11,733 bases of DNA, from positions 9,897-21,629 of the forward strand of contig PLTK01000070.1 of assembly GCA_003164415.1 (NCBI GenBank). The letters run 5' to 3'. Numbering within the stretch: the first letter of the stretch is position 1; every line of letters starts with the position of its first letter. The translations under genes were made by a program, and so were the position numbers. Positions 1 to 5,922 of this stretch are shown here, piece after piece. Under the pieces are notes generated by a model. That model ran no database searches, was not told the DNA's origin, and saw only the letters and a program-made list of their open reading frames with translations. This DNA comes from Methanobacterium sp. Its GTDB lineage: Archaea > Methanobacteriota > Methanobacteria > Methanobacteriales > Methanobacteriaceae.

Positions 1-126
1 AAAGTATGAACTGGTAGATGTAAAATAAATGCTAGTAAAATATTCCTATGATGGAGTAGTTATTTGGTTCTTTAAGAAAGTTAGGAAATTTTTTATTGTG
101 ATTACCATTAACATCAATATCTTCCT
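1..126. other. Left-edge stretch with a possible 3' tail of an upstream gene
   Basis: On the plus strand, positions 2-28 read KYELVDVK followed by TAA. This could be the last codons of a gene entering from the left, but eight codons are too few to decide. On the minus strand, 32-126 stays open in a frame shifted by one relative to the small membrane ORF at 127-327 and ends with TAG at 32-34. That tail may belong to the membrane ORF after a frameshift. No other gene is visible here. Confidence 0.25.
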
Positions 127-327
127 TTAAACCAAAATCTCCCTTAACAACCCGGAAAAGGTTTCCATTTTTTCCTTTGTTAAAATTAAAAAAGTAATAA
201 TGAAATAAATAATTATCAAAATAGCAGATAAATAAAAATAATATACTTTCTGGGTTGAATAACTAATATAACCTATAATAATGCTCATTGCTATTATTAT
301 CCCGGATAATATTTTTATTTTGTCCAT
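127..327 (-). CDS. Small two-helix membrane protein, hypothetical
   Basis: A 66-residue protein that I do not recognise. It has two hydrophobic segments, about residues 7-23 (rich in Ile, Gly and Met) and about 30-50 (Tyr, Leu, Ile, Phe), joined by a short polar turn (SYSTQK). A charged tail follows, starting TKEKMETF. The ATG is at 325-327, and an AGGA lies nine bases upstream on the minus strand, which supports this start. A run of six A on the coding strand (168-173) lies near the 3' end. A one-base slip there would replace the last residues with an open, hydrophilic tail of about 49 residues ending at 32. The protein may therefore be truncated by an indel. Function unknown; integral membrane location is inferred from hydropathy only. 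Confidence 0.55.
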   Translation of the reverse strand: MDKIKILSGIIIAMSIIIGYISYSTQKVYYFYLSAILIIIYFIITFLILTKEKMETFSGLLREILV

Positions 328-547
328 TCTATTGGTTCCTGTAAATTTTTCGAATTACCAGAAATTCATAGGTTTTTTTAAATTAATAAAATTAATAAAT
401 AAATATTAAAACAATTTTTTTGATTAATGCTCCCGGGCAACCATTATAGGAGGTGGATTACCCGGGAAAACATAATCGGGGTGTTTTAAATAATGGGGGG
501 GGTGTGCAATGTTTTTACACACTGCACACTATTACAATAAGAGTTGA
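328..547. other. Intergenic stretch with GC-rich inverted-repeat island
   Basis: The first 90 bases are extremely AT-rich. From about 425 to 535 the composition changes sharply. Two CCCGGG hexamers at 432-437 and 461-466 can pair across a 23-base interval containing AGGAGGTGG, a near-perfect ribosome-binding sequence. A run of eight G lies at 495-502. GTGTGCA (502-508) can pair with TGCACAC (523-529). A TATA-like stretch (AAATATTAAAA, about 400-411) sits upstream. No ATG follows the ribosome-site-like sequence at a usable distance. A structured non-coding RNA or a regulatory leader are possibilities; I cannot assign a known family. Confidence 0.4.
502..529. repeat. Inverted repeat GTGTGCA / TGCACAC
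   Basis: Seven-base perfect arms at 502-508 and 523-529 enclose a 14-base interval. A competing pairing uses GTGTG (502-506) with CACAC (518-522). The element lies directly after an eight-G run. It could be a hairpin in an RNA or a protein-binding site. Confidence 0.45.
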
Positions 548-757
548 TTATATAAGTGGATTTTCCCAAGTTACACCCAAATCATGCCAAAATTGTATAT
601 AATTCACTAAACAATGAAATGTAGTAATACCTACTAATTTTGAAATATGAGATATAAATCCATGAATAAAAAATTCTGGCAGATAAAAAAATAAATTAAT
701 TACATATTTGTGATGAATAATTTTACTGTTTAACTGTGCTTTTGTGCTTTTGTGCAA
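548..757 (-). pseudogene. Unrecognised decayed reading frame, possible transposase HTH remnant
   Basis: An open frame of about 69 codons beginning at a TTG, with no ribosome site. Reading upstream in the same frame, it stays open to an in-frame TAG near 798-800. Beyond that stop another open piece runs back to an ATG near 875. The segment from about residue 32 onward (FIHGFISHISKLVGI, then a segment around VNYIQFW) has the spacing of a transposase-type helix-turn-helix, including the LVGI turn and a terminal W-x-x-x-G motif. No catalytic DDE domain follows. I read it as a possible leftover of an insertion sequence N-terminus, but it could equally be non-coding sequence. Part of it is encoded by the TGTGCTTT tandem repeat. 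Confidence 0.2.
735..755. repeat. 8-bp tandem repeat TGTGCTTT, about 2.6 copies
   Basis: Units at 735-742 and 743-750 are identical, followed by a partial third copy TGTGC at 751-755. It lies in the non-coding region upstream of the EF-hand-like receiver gene. It looks like a simple slippage repeat; no function can be assigned. Confidence 0.7.
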
Positions 758-816
758 TTCGAAATCTTTTATATTATCTGATATAGAATAGTATGTCTAA
801 GAAGTTTCTACATTAG

Positions 817-826
817 TATATATAAT
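817..826 (+). promoter_or_regulatory. Candidate TATA box for the receiver gene at 938
   Basis: TATATATAAT at 817-826 is the best TATA-like element upstream of the receiver gene. It predicts a transcript starting near 845-850 with a leader of about 90 bases. A second weaker candidate, CATAAATAC, at 911-919 is much closer to the gene. Confidence 0.35.
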
Positions 827-926
827 GAATATTAAATGCCCATCAGATACACCCAGAAGTATATTTGAATTCATCAAACATAGTAACCTTCTTAATCGAA
901 CTTGAAGTTACATAAATACTCTATTC

Positions 927-934
927 GAGGTGAT
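927..934 (+). promoter_or_regulatory. Strong ribosome site GAGGTGAT preceding an ATA codon
   Basis: GAGGTGAT is close to the full complement of the archaeal 16S 3' end. Five bases after its GAGGTG core, in frame with the receiver domain, the codon is ATA (938-940) rather than ATG, GTG or TTG. No conventional start codon lies in the translation window of this site in the receiver frame. This decides the start discussion for the next gene. Confidence 0.7.
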
Positions 935-937
935 ATT

Positions 938-1921
938 ATATCCGCAAAGATATTAGTTGTTGAAGATGATGGAATTTCAGCTTCAGTACTTAAAATGAAA
1001 CTTGAAAATTGGGGATATGAAAGTCCGGTGGCATTTACAAGTCAAGATGCTATTAGGCAATTTCAACTAACCGAGCCAGATCTTGTAATAATGGATATAG
1101 CACTTAAAGGTAAATTAAACGGTATTGAAACAGCTGAAATAATTGATTCAGAACGTAAAACACCCATAATATACTACAGCTCTAAAAATGATAAAGAGCT
1201 TTCAGAAAAGATAGAAATGCTTCAAAATAGGGATTATATAACAAAAACATCGGGTGATGATAAGTTAAAATTATCTATCCAAAAAAGTCTTGAAAAAAAC
1301 TTTTTAGAGTTGGATAAAACCAAATTACCACCCAATAATGAAATGTTATCCAAGAAGGTTAAACCTGAAATTCAAGATATTGTATTTACTCAAGGAGATG
1401 AAAATATGAATGGAAATATATCTGCCGACGAGAAAAACAAAATAATAAATAAAGTTGAAAGTTTTCAAAGTAAGGGTTATCTTAAATTAAAACCCGAAGG
1501 TGATAATTTGAAACCAGTTATTGAGGGGAATAATGAAGGACAAAGTTCAGGGGATAGTTTTATATCTGAAGCTGTTACAGCTACTAACACAGAAATAAAT
1601 ACTTCTGAAGATGTTAATGCTGAATATAATAGGGCATATCAATTAATTGAACACGAATTGCAAAATTTAAACACACATTTCTCAGAAGTGTATGATAAAT
1701 CTTCATCGCAGGAAAAAGAGATTAAGAAGCTTAATCAGTCTTTAGATGGTTATATAACCTTAATGAACGAGAAAGATAATAAGATTAAGGAAATGGAAAA
1801 AACTCAACAGAGATTAGAAGAAGAAGTAATTAATTATAAAAATCAACATCAAACTGTGTTAAATGAAATTTACAGCTTGAAAAATCAGATCAATACATTT
1901 ATTTCGAATCTAAATGATTAA
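938..1921 (+). CDS. CheY-type receiver protein with EF-hand-like loop and C-terminal coiled coil
   Basis: About 327 residues counted from the ATA at 938. The frame stays open to a TTG at 902, which has no ribosome site. The SD spacing and the protein start (SAKILVVEDD) favour 938, so either a non-standard or a mutated start codon is used. The receiver domain spans about residues 2-120: acidic pocket E9-D10-D11, phospho-acceptor D53 (LVIMD), S81 in the T/S position and K103 in YITK, where the usual Pro after Lys is Thr. No known output domain follows. A hydrophilic linker contains DENMNGNISADE (residues about 154-165), which fits the EF-hand loop D-x-N-x-N-G-x-I-x-x-x-E. The last ~95 residues are rich in Glu, Lys and Gln with heptad-like hydrophobics and probably form a long coiled coil. 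Likely a cytoplasmic signalling adaptor receiving phosphate from a neighbouring kinase; calcium control is inference. Confidence 0.8.
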   Translation: MSAKILVVEDDGISASVLKMKLENWGYESPVAFTSQDAIRQFQLTEPDLVIMDIALKGKLNGIETAEIIDSERKTPIIYYSSKNDKELSEKIEMLQNRDYITKTSGDDKLKLSIQKSLEKNFLELDKTKLPPNNEMLSKKVKPEIQDIVFTQGDENMNGNISADEKNKIINKVESFQSKGYLKLKPEGDNLKPVIEGNNEGQSSGDSFISEAVTATNTEINTSEDVNAEYNRAYQLIEHELQNLNTHFSEVYDKSSSQEKEIKKLNQSLDGYITLMNEKDNKIKEMEKTQQRLEEEVINYKNQHQTVLNEIYSLKNQINTFISNLND

Positions 1922-1961
1922 CCCATTATCAAATATTTTTGATTTCTAAACGTTTACCATT

Positions 1962-1970
1962 TTTTATATA
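1962..1970 (+). promoter_or_regulatory. Candidate TATA box for the PAS histidine kinase
   Basis: TTTTATATA in the 119-base gap between the receiver gene and the kinase predicts a start near 1995 and a leader of about 45 bases. A closer element TTTATATG at about 2012-2018 would place the start almost at the ATG and bypass the GGGAG ribosome site (2030-2034), so the farther one fits better. The T-rich runs just after 1921 may terminate the upstream transcript. Confidence 0.35.
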
Positions 1971-2040
1971 ACATATTAAGTTGATATTAATTACCATGTT
2001 AATTTTAGATAGTTTATATGATATTTTGTGGGAGTTATAA

Positions 2041-3078
2041 ATGAATTTTGTATCAAACCCTTTAGAGAATAATGTCCTAACAGAAGAATTATGGGAATCA
2101 ATATTCAATTCTACAGAAGTTCCTATGATGTTACTGAATAATGATCACAGGATAATTCGTATAAATGACTGCATGAAAGACGTTGCCAAAATTTGTGATG
2201 ATGTTACCGGTGAAAAGTGTTATGAAATCATACACGGATCATCTGAACCACCTGAATTTTGTCCCCATTCTGTTACAATTGGAAAAAATGTTAAACATAC
2301 CGAAGAAATTCTACTTCAAGATCATTGGCTTTTAGTAACTACCAGTCCATTTCATGATTCTGACGGGAAAATTTTGGGAAGTGCACATATAGCCCAGGAC
2401 ATTACCAAACTAAAGGAATCAGAAGAAAAGGTTCAAAATACAATTAAACTTAAAGATTTATTAATTAAAGAAACTCATCACAGGGTAAAAAATAATTTAA
2501 TAACAATATCTGGACTTTTATATCTCCAATCCCAACATATTGGAGATGCAGATGCAAAAAAGGTGTTATTAGACTCTCAAAATCGTGCCAGAGCCATGGC
2601 ACTCATACATCAAAAACTTTACAGCCAGGAAAATTTAGAAAGTATAAATCTGAATTATTACTTTAAACAGCTATTAGATGAAGTGGTAAAGACCTACACT
2701 TTTGGTGATAAAGTCCAATACATTCTGGATGTGGAGGATATTGCACTGGACACTGATACTTCACTCATTCTTGGTTTAATAGTAAATGAGTTGGTTTCAA
2801 ACTCATTGAAATATGCATTTACAGAAAATGAAGAGGGAGCAATAAATGTAATTCTCCACCATAATAACGGTGAATTTGTTTTAAAAATTTCTGATAATGG
2901 TAACGCAATTTCTGATGATGTAGATATAGAAAATACAGGTACCTTTGGATTAACCATTGTTAATCTTTTAACAAATCAAATTGGGGGTAATGTATTGATT
3001 AAAAGAGATCATGGAACCGAATTTACAATTAAATTTAAAAGTGAACATTTTACAAAGGACAATGGGATTAATGAGTAG
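2041..3078 (+). CDS. PAS-domain sensor histidine kinase (HisKA_2/HATPase_c)
   Basis: A 345-residue soluble kinase with no membrane segment, so it probably senses an internal signal. An N-terminal PAS domain covers about residues 15-125. It carries GEKCYEIIHG (C60) and then EFCPHS (C74), a cysteine pattern also seen in a subset of PAS domains. The HisKA_2 phospho-acceptor helix follows: ETHHRVKNNLITISGLL, with H146/H147, the second being the one directly before RVKN. The helix AMALIHQKLYS is typical of this family. The HATPase domain has the N box LGLIVNELVSNSLKYAF (N249, N254), G1 SDNG (D285, G287), G2 GTFGLTIV (about 300-307) and a final GTEFTIKF. A GGGAG ribosome site precedes the ATG. This is the only kinase in the window with all motifs intact, so it is the natural donor for the four nearby receivers. 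The partner assignment is inference. Confidence 0.92.
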   Translation: MNFVSNPLENNVLTEELWESIFNSTEVPMMLLNNDHRIIRINDCMKDVAKICDDVTGEKCYEIIHGSSEPPEFCPHSVTIGKNVKHTEEILLQDHWLLVTTSPFHDSDGKILGSAHIAQDITKLKESEEKVQNTIKLKDLLIKETHHRVKNNLITISGLLYLQSQHIGDADAKKVLLDSQNRARAMALIHQKLYSQENLESINLNYYFKQLLDEVVKTYTFGDKVQYILDVEDIALDTDTSLILGLIVNELVSNSLKYAFTENEEGAINVILHHNNGEFVLKISDNGNAISDDVDIENTGTFGLTIVNLLTNQIGGNVLIKRDHGTEFTIKFKSEHFTKDNGINE

Positions 3079-3116
3079 TTAAATGATTTATTATTAACTA
3101 TGATCCAATTTCAATT
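3079..3116. terminator. Short convergent intergenic gap, AT-rich
   Basis: Thirty-eight bases separate the kinase stop from the stop of the opposite-strand receiver-PAS gene. It contains only short T and A runs and no GC-rich hairpin. Transcripts from both sides presumably end here or just inside the opposing gene. No specific terminator is clear. Confidence 0.3.
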
Positions 3117-3896
3117 TTATATTTTAAAAATTTTTTTAGATGCCAAAGATCTGGTCACACCTAAAACACGGTCTATTTTTCCATTATCCTCTGTTAAAAG
3201 TGTTGTCACAACTTCGGTGGGGATGATTGAACCATCTTTGTGGATTTGATCTATTTCATGTGTTGTAACCCTTGCAGATTCATCACCGGTCATAATGGCC
3301 TGGATGTAGAATGGAAGATTTTCAATGATTTTTTGATACGATTCAGCTGTCATAACTTCTTCCAGAGATTGTTCTAGAACTTCTTCAGGGGTATAGCCTC
3401 TTAAATTTTCAACAGAATAACTTACATAGATGAATTTACTCAACTCAATATCCAGGATCCATATCACATCGCCAGAATTTTCTGAAATAATTTTATGAAT
3501 GGATTGATCATTACTCAACTCATTTTTCATGCTGTGCTTTTTAAGTGCTAGTTCAATTGCAAATTTCATTTCTTTATCAGCAAATGGTTTAATAAGGAAT
3601 GCATAAGGGGAAGTTTTGAGGGCTCTTTCCATGATCTGGTCAGAAGAATGTGCTGAAACATAAATTATTGGTATATCCCTTGTTTTTTGGAGTATTTCAA
3701 CCACTTCGATACCGTCCATCTCGCCTCGAATGGTTATATCCATTGTAATCAGATCCGGTTCTAGATATTGAATCATTTTTAGAATATCTTCACTTCTGGA
3801 TGCTATACCAACTACAGAATATCCCCAACTCTCAATTTTTGTTTTTAATTCAAAGGATGTTATTCCCTCATCCTCTACAATTAATATTTTTTTCAT
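3117..3896 (-). CDS. Response regulator: receiver plus PAS domain
   Basis: 259 residues. Receiver domain about 1-120 with all key residues: E8-D9-E10 acidic pocket, D53 acceptor (LITMD), S81 (YVSAHS), K103-P104 (FLIKPF). A PAS domain follows at about 133-250 (NSGDVIWILDI, then VSYSVENLRGYTPEEVL, then HKDGSIIPTEVV and LGVTRS) with a PAC-like C-terminal half. There is no DNA-binding or catalytic output, so the phosphorylation state is probably read through the PAS domain by partner proteins, possibly a kinase. The ATG at 3894-3896 has AAAGG five bases upstream and is well supported. The gene converges on the intact PAS kinase, which makes that kinase a plausible partner. It is a paralogue of the receiver-PAS protein encoded next door at 4075-4818. 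Confidence 0.9.
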   Translation of the reverse strand: MKKILIVEDEGITSFELKTKIESWGYSVVGIASRSEDILKMIQYLEPDLITMDITIRGEMDGIEVVEILQKTRDIPIIYVSAHSSDQIMERALKTSPYAFLIKPFADKEMKFAIELALKKHSMKNELSNDQSIHKIISENSGDVIWILDIELSKFIYVSYSVENLRGYTPEEVLEQSLEEVMTAESYQKIIENLPFYIQAIMTGDESARVTTHEIDQIHKDGSIIPTEVVTTLLTEDNGKIDRVLGVTRSLASKKIFKI

Positions 3897-3938
3897 GGTA
3901 ACCTTTCTCCATCAAGATTATCTTTGACTTTTTAAAAT

Positions 3939-3949
3939 TTTAAAATTCA
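3939..3949 (-). promoter_or_regulatory. Weak TATA-like element upstream of receiver-PAS gene
   Basis: The A/T-only stretch read as TTTTAAAAT on the minus strand lies about 45 bases before the ATG at 3896. It would give a leader of roughly 25 bases containing the AAAGG ribosome site. The match to a TATA consensus is weak. The surrounding 178-base gap (3897-4074) otherwise shows only AT-rich sequence and an imperfect 23-base direct repeat (3956-3978 and 4014-4036, about 18 identical positions). Confidence 0.2.
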
Positions 3950-4074
3950 AGTAGAAAGTAAGATACAAGAAATTATTCATTCGGAATACTATGGTTTTTA
4001 GATATATGGAATAAAATAAGATATAAGAATGGATTCAAATCAGATTTAGACCTTTTAAAATAATATTAGTTGTT

Positions 4075-4818
4075 TTAGTTACTAAGATCAAAGATTATTC
4101 CATCTATATATATAATTTCATTATTATCCCCAAATACTGGTTTGCCCATTTCATAGAATTGTTTAACTTCACCATTTTTGGTTTTTATTCTATAATCAAG
4201 TTTGAATGATTTATTTGATTCAATTGAATCATTTAAAATATTGATAACAGATTCATAGTCTTCGTTAATTATTAATGAACCTAGAAAATGACTGCCATTA
4301 CTTTTAATCTCATCAATTCCAAATCCTGTAATTCTTTCAAAAGTATCGCTGAAAAATGTAACACCTAAACCGTTAACAATATTCTGCCTGTAAGTCATTC
4401 CATTTAGATTAGCGAGAACTTCATCTTTAATATTATATAATTTATCTCTTTTAAATGACTCAATAGCGGTATCAATAGTATATTTAAGGTCCATCTCATC
4501 TAATGGTTTTATTAGATATCTAAATGGATTTGTTGATCGGGCTTCCTCAATTAATTCGTCATTAGAATATGCTGATAGATAAACTACAGGTACATCTATT
4601 TTTTTTTGTATCTCTTTTACTGTCTCGATGCCGTTAATTTTTCCAGATAACTTAATATCCATCAAAAGTAAATCTGGCATAAGTTCAGTTACATGTTCAA
4701 TAGCATCTTCTCCACGTTGAAAGTTTCCAACCACGTCATATCCGAATGATTTTAGATGTAAAGTGGTTCCTACCCTTAATATCTCCTCATCCTCTACTAC
4801 TAAAATTCTTTTAGACAT
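4075..4818 (-). CDS. Response regulator: receiver plus PAS domain
   Basis: 247 residues. The receiver covers about 1-122: D10-E11 acidic residues, D54 acceptor (LLLMD), S82 (YLSAYS), K104-P105 (YLIKPL). A short linker and a PAS fold follow at about 135-247, recognisable by the region around VTFFSDTFERITGF and IDEIKS, and by FKLDYRIKTKNGEVKQF with a terminal IDGIIFDLS. No DNA-binding domain is present. The ATG at 4816-4818 has no ribosome site. A TATA box lies 21-28 bases upstream, so the mRNA is predicted to be leaderless. An out-of-frame ATG lies 20 bases upstream. The gene is divergent from the RHH-like gene at 5014. It resembles the 3117-3896 product in domain order, and the two probably arose by duplication. 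Confidence 0.9.
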   Translation of the reverse strand: MSKRILVVEDEEILRVGTTLHLKSFGYDVVGNFQRGEDAIEHVTELMPDLLLMDIKLSGKINGIETVKEIQKKIDVPVVYLSAYSNDELIEEARSTNPFRYLIKPLDEMDLKYTIDTAIESFKRDKLYNIKDEVLANLNGMTYRQNIVNGLGVTFFSDTFERITGFGIDEIKSNGSHFLGSLIINEDYESVINILNDSIESNKSFKLDYRIKTKNGEVKQFYEMGKPVFGDNNEIIYIDGIIFDLSN

Positions 4819-4838
4819 AATCTGATTTCGTTGTACAT

Positions 4839-4846
4839 ATTATAAA
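4839..4846 (-). promoter_or_regulatory. TATA box implying a leaderless transcript for receiver-PAS gene
   Basis: On the minus strand TTTATAAT occupies positions -28 to -21 relative to the ATG at 4818. Archaeal transcription starts about 25 bases downstream of the TATA centre, so the transcript should begin at or within a few bases of the start codon. This agrees with the lack of a ribosome site. A second element, TTTATAAA at about 4876-4883, lies farther upstream. Confidence 0.5.
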
Positions 4847-4963
4847 AATTTATTGTAAGACACGGTATTCAAACATTTTATAAACAATTTTACAATAAAA
4901 ATATGAAAATATATTTCAATATGAAAAGTTATGTTAATAATATGGGACAACAGTAATAGAAAG

Positions 4964-4972
4964 CTATTAATA
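4964..4972 (+). promoter_or_regulatory. Candidate TATA box for the RHH-like gene
   Basis: CTATTAATA at 4964-4972 lies about 45 bases before the GTG start at 5014. It would place the transcript start near 4994 and leave a leader holding the GGGTGGGG ribosome site. The match is moderate. Confidence 0.3.
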
Positions 4973-5013
4973 TCTGTGTAAATACAATTAAATTAGAGAT
5001 TAGGGTGGGGCTT

Positions 5014-5523
5014 GTGAAAAGAATAACAATTTCAATTGATTCAGATGTGGATTTGAAGTTCAGAAAAAAAGCATCCCAAAAATATCAATTTGAGAAAGGA
5101 TGGTACAGCAGTGCACTAGCAGAGGCTATGGTTTTTTGGAGCGAAAATGAACATGTAAAAAGTACAACCCTACCGAAGAATTATGCACTGAATGAATATA
5201 TCAATCCGGCGTTATGGAAAAATCTTAATAATCAGCTTGATCTAAATGATGAGAATCTTTTTGATAACTATCATAATATTGTTGAAAAGTTTAATGAGGA
5301 TAAAGATCGTAAACTTACAATTGAACGTGAAAATGGGACTATTGTTATCAGATTGGACAATAAAAATGATTCAGACATAAAATCTAATTTAGAAAATTAT
5401 ATTTTCCTTTATCAGTTGCTTGACATCATCATACCAGCACTAGAGGAAACATCTAAGGAAAAATTTGAAATTGTTGGTATGGATAAATTACCTAAAATCT
5501 ATATTAAAAAGGTAGAGAAATAA
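5014..5523 (+). CDS. Ribbon-helix-helix-like protein of unknown function
   Basis: 169 residues from the GTG at 5014-5016. A GTG at 5005 is also in frame, but it lies inside the GGGTGGGG ribosome site, which sits at the right distance from 5014, so the later start is chosen. The N-terminus (KRITISIDSDVDLKFRKKA, then a second helix around GWYSSALAEAMVFW) has the pattern of a ribbon-helix-helix fold: one beta strand and two helices, usually a dimeric DNA-binding unit. The remaining ~120 residues are not recognised. They contain a possible beta pair (KLTIERENGTIVIRLD) and a hydrophobic helix (FLYQLLDIIIPALEE) that might dimerise or bind a partner. The gene lies between signalling genes and is divergent from a receiver-PAS gene. 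It could be the transcriptional output of the cluster, but this is a guess from position. Confidence 0.7.
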   Translation: MKRITISIDSDVDLKFRKKASQKYQFEKGWYSSALAEAMVFWSENEHVKSTTLPKNYALNEYINPALWKNLNNQLDLNDENLFDNYHNIVEKFNEDKDRKLTIERENGTIVIRLDNKNDSDIKSNLENYIFLYQLLDIIIPALEETSKEKFEIVGMDKLPKIYIKKVEK

Positions 5524-5547
5524 TTTTTTGACTTGATTTAATTAATT
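5524..5547. terminator. Convergent T/A-run gap
   Basis: Directly after the RHH-like stop comes a run of six T (5524-5529) on the plus strand. On the minus strand the downstream end of the receiver gene reads into A/T-rich sequence. Oligo-T runs are typical archaeal terminators. The gap is only 24 bases. Confidence 0.35.
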
Positions 5548-5922
5548 TTAATTACATTTGTTGAGTATTGTTTGAATTGTTTTATCCAATTCATGTATAT
5601 ACAGTGGTTTAGTTAAAACTCCTATTGCACTGGAATTTTTTATCTTATCCAATGTACTTTGGTCATTTTGAGCTGTTATGTAAAGTATTGGTATTTTATA
5701 TTTTTGTGTTATAATTTCTGTTGTTTGGATTCCGTCAAGCTCACCCTTAAGAGTATGGTCCATTAATATCAGGTCGGGTTTTACATCTTCTAGTTTTTTA
5801 ATTGTTTTTTCTCCAGAATCCATAATATCTAACACATTGTAAAGAAGGTTCTCCAGTTGCATTTTTAAGTTGAGGGCTATGACCATTTCATCTTCAACAA
5901 TTAAAATATTTATACGAGTCAT
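5548..5922 (-). CDS. Single-domain response regulator (CheY-like receiver)
   Basis: 124 residues, the length of a lone receiver. Key residues are present: E10-D11-E12, D55 acceptor (LILMD), T83 (YITAQN), K105-P106 (VLTKPL). There is no output domain, so it would act as a phosphate shuttle or sink or bind a partner protein. Its ATG overlaps the stop of the upstream kinase pseudogene as ATGA (5919-5922), the usual sign of translational coupling in a kinase-receiver operon. That kinase is broken, so this receiver may now lack its original donor and depend on reinitiation, a read-through transcript from the Hsp20 side, or a local promoter. I see no strong ribosome site of its own. The open frame shows no damage. 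Confidence 0.88.
   Translation of the reverse strand: MTRINILIVEDEMVIALNLKMQLENLLYNVLDIMDSGEKTIKKLEDVKPDLILMDHTLKGELDGIQTTEIITQKYKIPILYITAQNDQSTLDKIKNSSAIGVLTKPLYIHELDKTIQTILNKCN

Noticed and set aside
453..600. Possible 49-codon plus-strand ORF starting at a GTG inside AGGAGGTGG
   Set aside because: The GTG overlaps the only ribosome-site-like sequence, so initiation there is not plausible, and no homologous domain is visible.
2694..2957. Minus-strand open frame opposite the kinase HATPase domain
   Set aside because: It lies fully inside the intact kinase gene, has low-complexity Ser/Phe composition, and no ribosome site; an antisense shadow.
3956..4036. Imperfect 23-base direct repeat between the two receiver-PAS genes
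   Set aside because: About 18 of 23 positions agree, all within A/T-rich DNA; this level is expected by chance and no further copies are seen.
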